DNA of 39,163 bases from Kiritimatiellia bacterium (lineage in GTDB: Bacteria > Verrucomicrobiota > Kiritimatiellia > UBA8416 > JADHWI01), in assembly GCA_030744755.1 (NCBI GenBank), contig JASLPY010000050.1, positions 1 through 39,163 of the forward strand, given 5' to 3'. Under the pieces are notes generated by a model. It worked only from the letters and a program-made list of their open reading frames with translations. It was not told where the DNA came from and did not search any database. The translations under genes and the position numbers were made by a program. Positions within the stretch are counted from its first letter, which is position 1. Every line of letters starts with the position of its first letter. Positions 19,118 to 25,645 of this stretch are shown here, in pieces.

Positions 19118-19927
19118 TCACTCATCCAGGCCTGGGCGCACGAATGACCTCGCTCCAGGTAATGCGGCATGGATGCGGCGTTTCAGGCGGCTGAGGATCA
19201 CCAGCATTTCAAGGATCTCATCCTCACGGCGGGGCACGATGTCGCGCATCCGGACCCACGCGGCAGCGGACCGTTCGATGCTCACAAGGGCTAGTTTTCC
19301 CGAGCCGTTCGCATCATCCTGGCGTGATTCGGCGAGAATCTCCGCAAGCTCGCCATCCATGCTTTCATTCTCTTTGCTCTCAAGGGCCCCTCTAACCGCC
19401 CTGCCAACTTTTTGGGGAAGCAGAGTGTGATACCAGGCAATGACCTCGATCATCTCCCCTGTCTGCCGCGCTTGCTCTTCGTAATCGGTCTGGTCAAATG
19501 GCGATCCAGCCGCCTCCGTCAATTCCCGCGCAAAGGCTTTCAGATCGCCATCAGCCGATTTCAACCAGGCATCAACCTTCATCATGTAGCTGTGCGCCAG
19601 CGTGGTCAGGGGATGCTCGTCGACCGCGCGTGCCAGTGCCTCCTGGCGTGCTTCGTATTCGGGATCCGGCTCATAATCAAAGTCATCTCCGATGTCATCC
19701 GCCCAACCCCCGGCACGTCCGAAAATACTCGTCTCGCGAAGCTGATCAGCCAGTTGATTCCAGAACGACTCCCGGGTGGCATCATCGACGGGTTCCTCGC
19801 CATGGATTGTTCTCTCCACCTCGCGGCCCATAACGAAGTTCCGGCAGCGCTTCGTAAACGCACACCGTTCGCACCAGTAGTCGCAATAATTGTAAATACC
19901 GGCAATGAAGCGTTCATTACTCATCAT
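19118..19927 (-). CDS. Uncharacterised protein with an N-terminal four-cysteine motif
   Basis: About 269 residues and not assigned to a named family. The N-terminus is MMSNERFIAGIYNYCDYWCERCAFTKRCRNF, with cysteines spaced C-x3-C-x2-C-x5-C and surrounded by aromatic and basic residues, which suggests a zinc or iron-sulfur site. The rest is strongly helical, with acidic stretches (DDIGDDFDYEPDPEYEARQEAL) and a C-terminal basic region ending RLKRRIHAALPGARSF. I have seen similar IYNYCD.WCERC openings in hypothetical proteins of other phyla, so it is probably a real conserved gene. Either of the two tandem ATGs (19927 or 19924) could be the start; there is no clear ribosome-binding site, and an upstream open frame to 20266 looks non-coding. 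The function is unknown. Confidence 0.7.
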   Translation of the reverse strand: MMSNERFIAGIYNYCDYWCERCAFTKRCRNFVMGREVERTIHGEEPVDDATRESFWNQLADQLRETSIFGRAGGWADDIGDDFDYEPDPEYEARQEALARAVDEHPLTTLAHSYMMKVDAWLKSADGDLKAFARELTEAAGSPFDQTDYEEQARQTGEMIEVIAWYHTLLPQKVGRAVRGALESKENESMDGELAEILAESRQDDANGSGKLALVSIERSAAAWVRMRDIVPRREDEILEMLVILSRLKRRIHAALPGARSFVRPGLDE

Positions 19928-20105
19928 GCAAAAGATACTGGCAACAGACACAAATGTCTGCAACAGGAATCCCTCGTGAGAAATCTCTACGGCATGTTGC
20001 CCAACGCGCTCTCCGATTTGGGAAACATGCCGTTCGACATGCCCCCTAACCACTTTGTTGACTATCGACGGCGTGTTGCCCAAATCCGAAAGCGTCAGAA
20101 TCAGC

Positions 20106-20183
20106 GGTCCGCGAGGCCGCGGACCTCCCAATTCTCGTGCAAAGTGACGTCCATCGGCGGGAGGGACGCCGGCCTCGGCGTCC
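20106..20183. repeat. Two GC-rich hairpins in tandem
   Basis: GGTCCGCG (20106-20113) pairs with CGCGGACC (20118-20125). GGACGCCG (20164-20171) pairs with CGGCGTCC (20176-20183). Both have 8-bp perfect arms and 4-base loops, in the non-coding stretch upstream of the 19118-19927 gene. They look like dispersed palindromes rather than a terminator. Confidence 0.5.
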
Positions 20184-20235
20184 GAAATCCATTTGGGCAA
20201 CACTCCGTCGAGGTTTGACCCCGGCGGGGCACCGT

Positions 20236-20448
20236 AAGTACCATGCTCTGCGAAATGACCTTGCACGGTGGCACGAGTATCAAGACAAGCAGAAGCAATC
20301 CGCCACGGATGAAGAATCGCCGCCCTCCGACTCCCCGATGCAGAGGTTCTTCATGCCGGATGAAGCAATCCGTAATGCGGCAGACCCTCTGGCAGCCATT
20401 CTGGAACGCCACCCTCCGGATGAGGAACCGGAAGTATTCGTGGCATGA
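20236..20448 (+). pseudogene. Fragment of an unidentified gene (3' end)
   Basis: The frame ending at 20448 reads ALRNDLARWHEYQDKQKQ, then SPMQRFFMPDEAIRNAADPLAAILERHPP and ends PEVFVA. Composition and the 4-bp overlap with the following gene (ATGA at 20445) suggest the real C-terminus of a protein whose beginning has been lost. No convincing start or ribosome-binding site is visible upstream. I do not recognise the family. Confidence 0.4.
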
Positions 20449-20679
20449 AAGCAACCATGACATATGCAGAGATCAGCAGGGAGTTCGACTCCGAATGGGT
20501 ACTGATTGAAGACCCTCAGACCGGGCCGGATCTTTGCGTCAGAACGGGCGAGGTACTCTGGCACAGCAAGAGCCGTGATGAAGTGTATCGAAAAGCGAGG
20601 GAACTCCATCCAAAGCATTCGGCCGTGCTTCGACCCATCCCAAGGTCTCGTCGTCGTGCCTGCACGCGATCATAGTTGA
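20445..20679 (+). pseudogene. Remnant of a small conserved protein fused by deletion to the start of a retroviral-type aspartic protease
   Basis: MTYAEISREFDSEWVLIEDP through SKSRDEVYRKARELHPKHSAV (from 20457) matches a small conserved protein often encoded directly upstream of a clan AA (retropepsin-like) aspartic protease. The reading then shifts: in another frame 20629-20676 encodes FDPSQGLVVVPAR, which resembles the opening of that protease, and stops at 20677. The end of the small protein, the protease start codon and all of the catalytic part are missing. The junction lies at about 20622-20630. I read this as a decayed two-gene module; the match is from memory of the families. Confidence 0.5.
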
Positions 20680-20760
20680 TGGGTCAAGTCTCATAGTCCA
20701 ATGCCAGTCGATGTAATCAGAAAAGCAGAAGCAGCGCGAACTTTGCCGAGAACGTCCATA

Positions 20761-21807
20761 TCAGAAGTACTTCGTGATTGCCTGACGGAACTGATCCAAG
20801 AAGATCGTCTTAAAGTAAGACAAGTTGTTCTGTTCGTAGAAGATCAGTATTCCCTTTTTGTACTCAACTTCATCCACGCTCCGGTAGGATAGCGGACAGC
20901 AGTTGTATGCCAGCAACAGCGCATTGCCAAGAAGACGAGAGGCGCGCTTGTTGCCGTCTTCAAACGGCTGGATATATGAAATCATCAGAACCGCAAGCAG
21001 AGCCTTCTCGATGGGATGCACACTCTGATTAACGAGGTCGCATAGCGCATTCAGCGCCTCCTGAATTTGAAACACATTATCCAGTGGCCGATAGTTCGTT
21101 CCTGTAATGCGTACCAGATTCTTCCGTATGCCATGGGTGACACCAAGATCTTTGACAAGCAATCGATGGACATCCTCTATCTTTGCAGGCGACAATTCCT
21201 TAAAGAAGTCTGCATTCTTAAAGACGAAGTCCAGTGCGTCTCTATGATTCAATATCATCACCGCTTCAGCCCGGGTTTTGCCCGTTGCCTCAACGTGATC
21301 CTTAATGAGTTGCTCCGTGTCGAGCAACGTGTACGTATTGCCCTCGATCTTTGAAGATTTCCAGGAGAATTCAATGGTCAGGCGCTCCAGCTCTTTCTGA
21401 AGAACTGTTGGCGTCATGGAGGCCCTGCCTCTTCGGTATTGCTGATTCAGTGCATCAAGTTCCCTCTTTTCCGCTTCCGTCAGCAGCCCCGTCAGATGCG
21501 GCCAAATATCAAAGTTGAAGTTCTCAGAACGCAGAACGCGCTGATCCATATCTTGATCAAAATAGGCATTCACATCCAGAGTGTCCAGGAGGACTGACCT
21601 TGATGACGGGTGATAGCTCGTACCTCTGGCCTTTCCCGTTCTTGCGACGAGACCATCGGCAATCAGCAACTCCAAATCCCGAAGGATCGTAATACGGGAA
21701 TTCTTTTGGGAAAAGGCTCTTGAAATGTATATCTCGATCTCTTTTCGAGACACTTCCTTTTGTGTCTTTATATAGCCCAGAATCAACTCTTGCCGTTTAT
21801 TGTACAT
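20761..21807 (-). CDS. Fic-family protein with N-terminal winged helix and Gln in place of the catalytic His
   Basis: About 348 residues. The N-terminus (1-70) reads as a winged helix-turn-helix (ILGYIKTQKEVSRKEIEIYI, then RDLELLIADGLVARTGKARG). The middle holds an inhibitory-type motif SSKIEG (151-156, matching S/T-x3-E-G/N). The Fic core contains IQPFEDGNKRASRLL (279-293). The usual Fic motif begins HPFxDGN(G/K)R, so the catalytic His is Gln here (Q280). Fic enzymes AMP-ylate or otherwise modify target hydroxyls; loss of the His suggests altered or absent transfer, unless this branch works differently. The start is ATG 21807 (a GTG at 21816 is the alternative), with a weak ribosome-binding site. 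A strong palindrome lies directly upstream, so auto-repression through the winged helix is likely. It is one of the few intact genes in a patchy region. Confidence 0.88.
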   Translation of the reverse strand: MYNKRQELILGYIKTQKEVSRKEIEIYISRAFSQKNSRITILRDLELLIADGLVARTGKARGTSYHPSSRSVLLDTLDVNAYFDQDMDQRVLRSENFNFDIWPHLTGLLTEAEKRELDALNQQYRRGRASMTPTVLQKELERLTIEFSWKSSKIEGNTYTLLDTEQLIKDHVEATGKTRAEAVMILNHRDALDFVFKNADFFKELSPAKIEDVHRLLVKDLGVTHGIRKNLVRITGTNYRPLDNVFQIQEALNALCDLVNQSVHPIEKALLAVLMISYIQPFEDGNKRASRLLGNALLLAYNCCPLSYRSVDEVEYKKGILIFYEQNNLSYFKTIFLDQFRQAITKYF

Positions 21808-21822
21808 GACAAACACCCGCTT

Positions 21823-21864
21823 CGTATCATTAATCGATATGAATCGTATCAGTTTTGATACGAT
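21823..21864. promoter_or_regulatory. Palindromic operator upstream of the Fic gene
   Basis: ATCGTATCA (21843-21851) and TGATACGAT (21856-21864) form a perfect inverted repeat with a 4-bp spacer. A further half-site CGTATCA is at 21823-21829 and a small ATCGAT palindrome at 21833-21838. The cluster begins 16 bp upstream of the Fic start codon, where its own promoter must be, which fits binding by the encoded winged helix. Confidence 0.6.
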
Positions 21865-21986
21865 AATGCACGATCTATATCATTGGAATCCCGGCAGATC
21901 GTGACCACGAAATGCGGGCCGTGCTGCTCGAAATCCGGCGCCGGGAGGCCGGTTTCTTCGCATTCGGCGTATATGCGCCTATACGT
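21849..21986 (-). pseudogene. C-terminal fragment of an AlbA_2/HATPase-type regulator-like protein
   Basis: The minus frame reads YRRIYAECEETGLPAPDFEQ and HGPHFVVTICRD, resembling the extreme C-terminus of AlbA_2 (divergent AAA-4) DNA-binding proteins. Nothing of the protein's body is present; the homology stops where the truncated sixA copy begins on the other strand. It also overlaps the Fic operator region. Recognition is from memory of the family. Confidence 0.4.
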
Positions 21987-21987
21987 C

Positions 21988-22203
21988 GATCCTTCCGTGT
22001 GGGTGAGAAAGCTGTTGGGGTTTGCTGAGGACTTGATAATAGTTGGACACATGCCTCACCTGGCAAAGCTTGCGGACAGGCTGTTTGTCGTGGGTTACGC
22101 AACGAAGAAACGGCCCGACTTGACGTTCAAGAACGGCAGTGTGATCTGCCTATGTCGCAACGAGCTCGGAGTCTGGCGCAAGCGGTGGGCGGTCCCCCCC
22201 TGA
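21988..22203 (+). pseudogene. Truncated second copy of the SixA-like gene
   Basis: Encodes DPSVWVRKLLGFAEDLIIVGHMPHLAKL through FKNGSVICLCRNELGVWRKRWAV, corresponding to residues 91-161 of the intact gene at 18497-18982. The first 90 residues, including the catalytic QHA motif, are missing. Similarity continues about 40 bp past the stop. The two copies differ at many silent positions, so the duplication is not recent. It is flanked upstream by an opposite-strand fragment. Confidence 0.8.
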
Positions 22204-22277
22204 GCTGCGCACACTGCACCTCCGTTAACGGAATGTGCCTGAGTAAGGGGGGTGCCTTCTTTTTTGGTGTTGACCAG

Positions 22278-22303
22278 TCCCCCTTCGCTGAAGCTACGGG
22301 GGA
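22278..22303. repeat. Palindromic element 1 near tRNA-Val
   Basis: Arms CCCCC and GGGGG enclose TTCGCTGAAGCTAC. It is the same type as the two elements at 22335-22360 and 22459-22486, with a GAAGC...GCGAAG-like centre and C/G-rich ends. Confidence 0.7.
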
Positions 22304-22334
22304 CACCCTTCACCTGAGTCTTCGGGGTGGCTTG

Positions 22335-22360
22335 CCACCCGAAGCCTTGGCGAAGGGTGG
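22335..22360. repeat. Palindromic element 2, abutting the tRNA 3' end
   Basis: CCACC and GGTGG arms enclose CGAAGCCTTGGCGAAG. Its right end (22358-22360) is the encoded CCA tail of the minus-strand tRNA-Val, so tRNA and element share those bases. The left arm also pairs with CTTCGGGGTGG just before it (22320-22330). Confidence 0.75.
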
Positions 22361-22434
22361 TGGGAGATACAGGACTTGAACCTGTGACCCCTTGCATGTC
22401 AAGCAAGTGCTCTAGCCAACTGAGCTAATCCCCC
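22358..22434 (-). tRNA. tRNA-Val (anticodon GAC)
   Basis: A full cloverleaf on the minus strand. The acceptor stem GGGGGAT pairs with ATCTCCC (one G-U), the D-stem is GCTC/GAGC, the anticodon stem CTTGC/GCAAG holds loop TTGACAT (anticodon GAC, valine), and the T-stem ACAGG/CCTGT holds loop TTCAAGT. Discriminator A and an encoded CCA follow. Total is 77 nt with CCA. No other tRNA is seen in the window. Confidence 0.93.
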
Positions 22435-22449
22435 GCCTTTAGGAAATCT

Positions 22450-22505
22450 TCTAGCCAACCCTCCGAAAGCTTCGCATTCGGGAGGGCAAGCTGAGCTAAT
22501 CCCCC
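22450..22505 (-). pseudogene. Partial tRNA-Val copy interrupted by a palindromic element
   Basis: On the minus strand GGGGGATTAGCTCA (22505-22492) and GTTGGCTAGA (22459-22450) repeat the first 24 nt of the tRNA at 22434. Between them, inside what would be the D-loop, 32 bp (22460-22491) are inserted, containing CCTCCGAA...TTCGGGAGG, a palindrome of the same kind as those next to the intact tRNA. The 3' two thirds of the tRNA are absent. Confidence 0.75.
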
Positions 22506-22740
22506 GTATTCAGATGTCGGAGATCCGGGGCGGAGGTCAGTGGGACTTCCGGCCGAATCGGGAGCGAAATATAGGATATCGGGGTGTGGGTGTCAATAGT
22601 GGGATAGGGGATTTCTCTCGCAGAGGCGCCCAGCAGGAGGAGGGGATCTTAGAGTTGGGCAATCTGTGTGGTGCTCGTTGCGTTTGTTGCCGTTGCCAAA
22701 GCACAGCGCATTCGCAATCCTGTTTTGGTATGCCTTCCTG
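22506..22740. other. Gap without a recognisable gene
   Basis: From the tRNA fragment to the end of the vapC-like gene. No open frame with family features, no tRNA and no clear promoter is seen. Confidence 0.5.
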
Positions 22741-23139
22741 TTATGCCCACATTGAGAGGACGCGCGGGTAGGATAGGATGCGGCGGTCGGCGGTGATCAG
22801 TGTGAGACCGTGTAGGCGGGCCGTTGCAACAATGATCTGATCCGCAGGATCGCGATGAAACTCACCGGGCAGTTGGTTCGATTCATGGGCAATGTCCACG
22901 CTTAGAGGCTGCAAAGCAATAAACGGCTCCTGTATGGCCGAGGCCAACCACTGACGCACGGGTACGGAGAGTTTCAGCTTGCCGATGCTCTCTTTCTTGC
23001 TTACCTCCCATGCACTTATAACGGATAGTCCAATGGGGAGGTTACCTGCCTGGAAAAGCTCACGCTGAATATTGTGAGGGAGTCTCTGCGGATCTTCCAT
23101 TGCCCAGATCCAGACATGCGTGTCGAGAAGGTACTTCAT
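22741..23139 (-). CDS. vapC: PIN-domain toxin (VapC-like)
   Basis: A 132-residue PIN-domain protein, the toxin of a type II pair, expected to be a metal-dependent ribonuclease. Acidic residues sit where the family has them: D6 (YLLDTHVW), E45 (SAWEVSKKE), D97 or D100 (HRDPADQIIVATA) and D118 (LITADRRI). The DTHVWIWAM and EFHRDPADQ signatures place it in the PIN group commonly paired with Phd/YefM antitoxins. ATG 23139 overlaps the antitoxin stop by 4 bp, so the pair is translationally coupled. It appears intact. Confidence 0.92.
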   Translation of the reverse strand: MKYLLDTHVWIWAMEDPQRLPHNIQRELFQAGNLPIGLSVISAWEVSKKESIGKLKLSVPVRQWLASAIQEPFIALQPLSVDIAHESNQLPGEFHRDPADQIIVATARLHGLTLITADRRILSYPRVLSMWA

Positions 23140-23378
23140 TGAGCGGCTTCCCACTCGTCTTCGCCCAGGGGCTCGTCGAAATCGGTGGCAAGATCAGCGA
23201 CAGTCCCTTTTAGTGATCCCCAGAAGTCCTTCGGGTTCATCTCTGTCTCCGGGGGAGGAGGTGATACGACGGCAACTACCTTGCCGCGGTTCGTTATTTC
23301 TACCATGTACGGATGGTCGGCAACTTCCCTCACCACCTTGGTGCATTTCGCCCTGAATTCACTGATAGACATCTTCAT
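23136..23378 (-). CDS. Phd/YefM-type antitoxin
   Basis: An 80-residue antitoxin. The N-terminus MKMSISEFRAKCTKVVREVA and VEITNRGKVVAVVSPP is the Phd/YefM DNA-binding fold; the acidic C-terminus (DFWGSLKGTVADLATDFDEPLGEDEWE) would wrap the toxin. ATG 23378 has GAGGTG a few bases upstream, which decides the start over GTG 23384. It is the first gene of the pair and lies just downstream of a perfect 12-bp palindrome, the likely operator. Confidence 0.92.
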   Translation of the reverse strand: MKMSISEFRAKCTKVVREVADHPYMVEITNRGKVVAVVSPPPPETEMNPKDFWGSLKGTVADLATDFDEPLGEDEWEAAQ

Positions 23379-23395
23379 TGTCACCTCTTGTGTCT

Positions 23396-23407
23396 ATTTG
23401 TACAAAT
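23396..23407. promoter_or_regulatory. Palindromic operator of the toxin-antitoxin pair
   Basis: ATTTGTACAAAT is a perfect 12-bp palindrome, 17 bp upstream of the antitoxin start. Phd/YefM antitoxins repress their own promoters through such short palindromes. Confidence 0.5.
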
Positions 23408-23444
23408 CATATGCCTATTACTGGCGTGCGTCAAGCGGTTATAC

Positions 23445-23905
23445 GGGCGAGCGTTGCTGCGCTGTGAGCGCAGAACGCAGTGGTTAGGTTGTTAGGCGCT
23501 AGGCGTTAGCGGAAAAGGTCCGCCGTCCGCGTAGCCATGACTGCCTCGTATCCCACTCAAAACCGTGGGGTCGATTTGCGCTGTCCCAGAGTCCTAGCTA
23601 GAGGTCATCCGAAAAGGTCTCCTGGAGGGCGAATCCCGCGACTGCGGGATGAGCCGGGTGCAAGGAACGTGCAAGAACGGAGACAGACAGGGGATTCTCA
23701 CTACTTCTGTCACATTCTTGCTCACGTCTTGCTCGCGGCTCGGCACAGCCTCGCCCTCCAGCCCTGGTCTCTCGGGCGTTTCCAGCGGGACCCCGTTTCG
23801 GCTACTAACACCTAGCGCCTAACCCCTTGTGCTGTTGGGTAAACAAAATCTCATACCCCCGTTTCACCCTGCCCACGTTGATCTGTTTTACAACGCAGTA
23901 GCTCC
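23445..23905 (+). repeat. Dispersed composite repeat, copy C (most complete, interrupted)
   Basis: Holds the left flank (GCGAGCGTT to ACGCAGTGG), a heptamer array GTTAGGC, GCTAGGC, GTTAGCG (23491-23511), the core, an inverted heptamer array (ACACCTAGCGCCTAACCCC, 23808-23826) and the right flank shared with copy A (to ACAACGCAGTAG). The core is split by a 200-bp insertion at 23601-23800. Together with its surroundings it fills the gap 23408-23998; no gene is seen. Confidence 0.85.
23601..23800. mobile_element. 200-bp MITE-like insertion with 4-bp target duplication
   Basis: Copy B (3398-3585) shows the uninterrupted site AGCTACTAAC. In copy C the same site reads AGCTA, then 200 bp, then GCTACTAAC, so GCTA is duplicated (23597-23600 and 23801-23804). 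Inside, CTGGAGGGCGA (23622-23632) and its exact complement TCGCCCTCCAG (23751-23761) form inverted repeats, and GCAAG/ACGTG/GCAAGAA blocks continue the symmetry. No open frame for a transposase is present. Confidence 0.7.
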
Positions 23906-23998
23906 GGGCCGTTGGCAGGAATCGGGAACCGCGGATTGGATGGATTGCGCGGATGTGGATGGAGAGAATAGGATAGGAAGATGCGAGATTGGTTTCAC

Positions 23999-25321
23999 TC
24001 ATTCAGCAGTTGGCGGGTTTGCCTTGGTGGCCAGGAAAAAGAAGATGGCGGCGACTATTGCTGCGCCCGTTGTGGCGGGAGCGTAGCTGCCGGTGGCGGC
24101 TTTGCTCTGGCTGAACAACCACGGGCCTATGGCGCTTGCAAATACTGTTATGGCCATGCTGAAACCGCTGATTGCTCCCAGGTGGCGGCGTCCATAGAAG
24201 TTCGGCCAGGTGACGGATGCCAAGGTGCCGAGAGTGGCACCGCACAGACCGTTACCGGCGACTACCGTCCACATCGGCAGCCCCTCGCGCAGTACTCGCA
24301 TCCCGAGTGCGGAGATAATAACTCCCGTTAGCATCGCCATCAACAGGAACTTGAGGGGGATGCGGTCACATAGCCAGCCAACCAGGGGACGCAAGGTGAC
24401 CGATACGATGGACGCATAGAGAAAGATCATGTAGCCCGATCCGCGGTCCATCCCTGCCGCTTCAAAGATCGATGCGGCATGAAAACTCATGCCGGTAATG
24501 TAGAACGCAAAAAGCGCTAATCCAACGGCGAAGACCCAGAAACCATAGGAACGACGCGCTTCCACCAGCGTGTACTGCCTGCGCTCTCCTTCCTTCGCAC
24601 GCCGGGATCCCAATGCCCTGTCCGCAAGCGGCCCGTCCGGCTTCAGGCCGCAGGCTTCCGGGTTGTCGCGAAAGAAAAGCAGGGCCACTATCGTGAATGC
24701 TACCCCTATGATGGCTGCAAGCCATAACCAGGCCCCGCGCCAGCCTACCCCCTCAACCAACGCATTCAGTATGGCGGGTGTGGCCGAGAATGCAGGAGCA
24801 ATGACCATGCCGCTGAGTCCCGTCACCAGTCCGCGATGTCTGTCGAACCATTTCATCGTCATGTTGCTCGAGACCATGGTCAGGACTCCCTGTCCGCTGA
24901 AACGCAGGACAAAGAAGAGGAGCAGGAGAATGACAAAGCCCATGGCCGAGCTATCCTTCAGATGCAACACGGCGGCGGCACTCCCCGCGATTCGGTCGCA
25001 CTGGCTGAGCAGCACCAGGACCACTCCCAGGATGAGCGACGCCGCAGGTGCGACTACCCGTGCGCCAAAGCGATCGTACGCGCGACCCGCATAGGTCAGG
25101 CACAGAGAACTGCTGACTGTACCAAACATATAGGCGACGCTGAGCTGTACCCGGGTGAGTCCGAGTGCGGCCATCAATGAATCGGTAAACGGCGATACGC
25201 CGTACGTTTGACCCGGTGAGCTCATGAGAAAGCCGATTGCCCCCATGAGCACAATCATCCATCCGTAGAAGAACGGATAGCGGCGAGGCGCAAGAGGTAT
25301 GTGGTCAAAGTGGTTTTTCAT
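23999..25321 (-). CDS. MFS transporter, monocarboxylate/oxalate-formate antiporter-like
   Basis: About 440 residues with 12 predicted membrane segments, starting at FFYGWMIVLMGAIGFLMSS. The GRAYDRFGARVV loop after helix 2 is the major-facilitator motif A equivalent; the second half has a matching LVGWLCDRIPLKFLL. The FYGW start and SPFTDSLMAALGLTRVQLS resemble the OFA/monocarboxylate group, so a small organic anion is a reasonable guess, not a finding. The cytoplasmic loop (NPEACGLKPDGP ... RRAKEGERRQ) is of normal length. ATG 25321 is chosen because the protein then begins just before the first helix; the ribosome-binding site is weak and an upstream open frame to 25471 looks non-coding. The gene is monocistronic as far as visible. 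Confidence 0.85.
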   Translation of the reverse strand: MKNHFDHIPLAPRRYPFFYGWMIVLMGAIGFLMSSPGQTYGVSPFTDSLMAALGLTRVQLSVAYMFGTVSSSLCLTYAGRAYDRFGARVVAPAASLILGVVLVLLSQCDRIAGSAAAVLHLKDSSAMGFVILLLLFFVLRFSGQGVLTMVSSNMTMKWFDRHRGLVTGLSGMVIAPAFSATPAILNALVEGVGWRGAWLWLAAIIGVAFTIVALLFFRDNPEACGLKPDGPLADRALGSRRAKEGERRQYTLVEARRSYGFWVFAVGLALFAFYITGMSFHAASIFEAAGMDRGSGYMIFLYASIVSVTLRPLVGWLCDRIPLKFLLMAMLTGVIISALGMRVLREGLPMWTVVAGNGLCGATLGTLASVTWPNFYGRRHLGAISGFSMAITVFASAIGPWLFSQSKAATGSYAPATTGAAIVAAIFFFLATKANPPTAE

Positions 25322-25464
25322 AAGAACCGCTACACTACTGTTCAGCGAGCCATGTGTAAACGAGCATCCTGCGGTGAGGGGAGATTTAACCACCCGCGCC
25401 CCCGCGCTGGAGCTCCCGAGGTCACGGAGGTTAGATTGGATGAGGGATATTTGGGCTCTGGGAA

Positions 25465-25528
25465 GTTGCATGAATCCGGCGGAATGCTCCCCCTCATCCC
25501 GGCATTCCTCAGTCCGGATTCATGCAAC
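25465..25528. repeat. Long two-part inverted repeat
   Basis: GTTGCATGAATCCGG (25465-25479) pairs perfectly with CCGGATTCATGCAAC (25514-25528). Further in, GGAATGC (25481-25487) pairs with GCATTCC (25502-25508). It could act as a terminator for the CLC gene, but it has no T-run and looks more like a mobile palindrome. Confidence 0.8.
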
Positions 25529-25570
25529 GTTTGCCATTTGAGAGAGATGAGAGCCCCTTTTCCCGACGGA

Positions 25571-25645
25571 TGAAACCTGAAACTTGAAACCTGAAAGTGA
25601 GGAGCTGAAAGGAATGGGATAAAGCATCCCTCATCCTTCATCCCT
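25571..25645. repeat. Two adjacent heptamer arrays (TGAAACY and CATCCYT)
   Basis: TGAAACC, TGAAACT, TGAAACC, TGAAAGT (25571-25598), then CATCCCT, CATCCTT, CATCCCT (25625-25645). Both have an exact 7-bp period but unrelated unit sequences. Confidence 0.8.

Noticed and set aside
19412..20218. 268-codon plus-strand open frame opposite the cysteine-motif gene
   Set aside because: The minus-strand reading has a coherent helical protein with a cysteine motif; the plus reading does not resemble any family.
25322..25471. N-terminal extension of the MFS transporter to 25471
   Set aside because: The extra 50 residues run into the inverted-repeat block and precede the normal first helix; no ribosome-binding site supports it.
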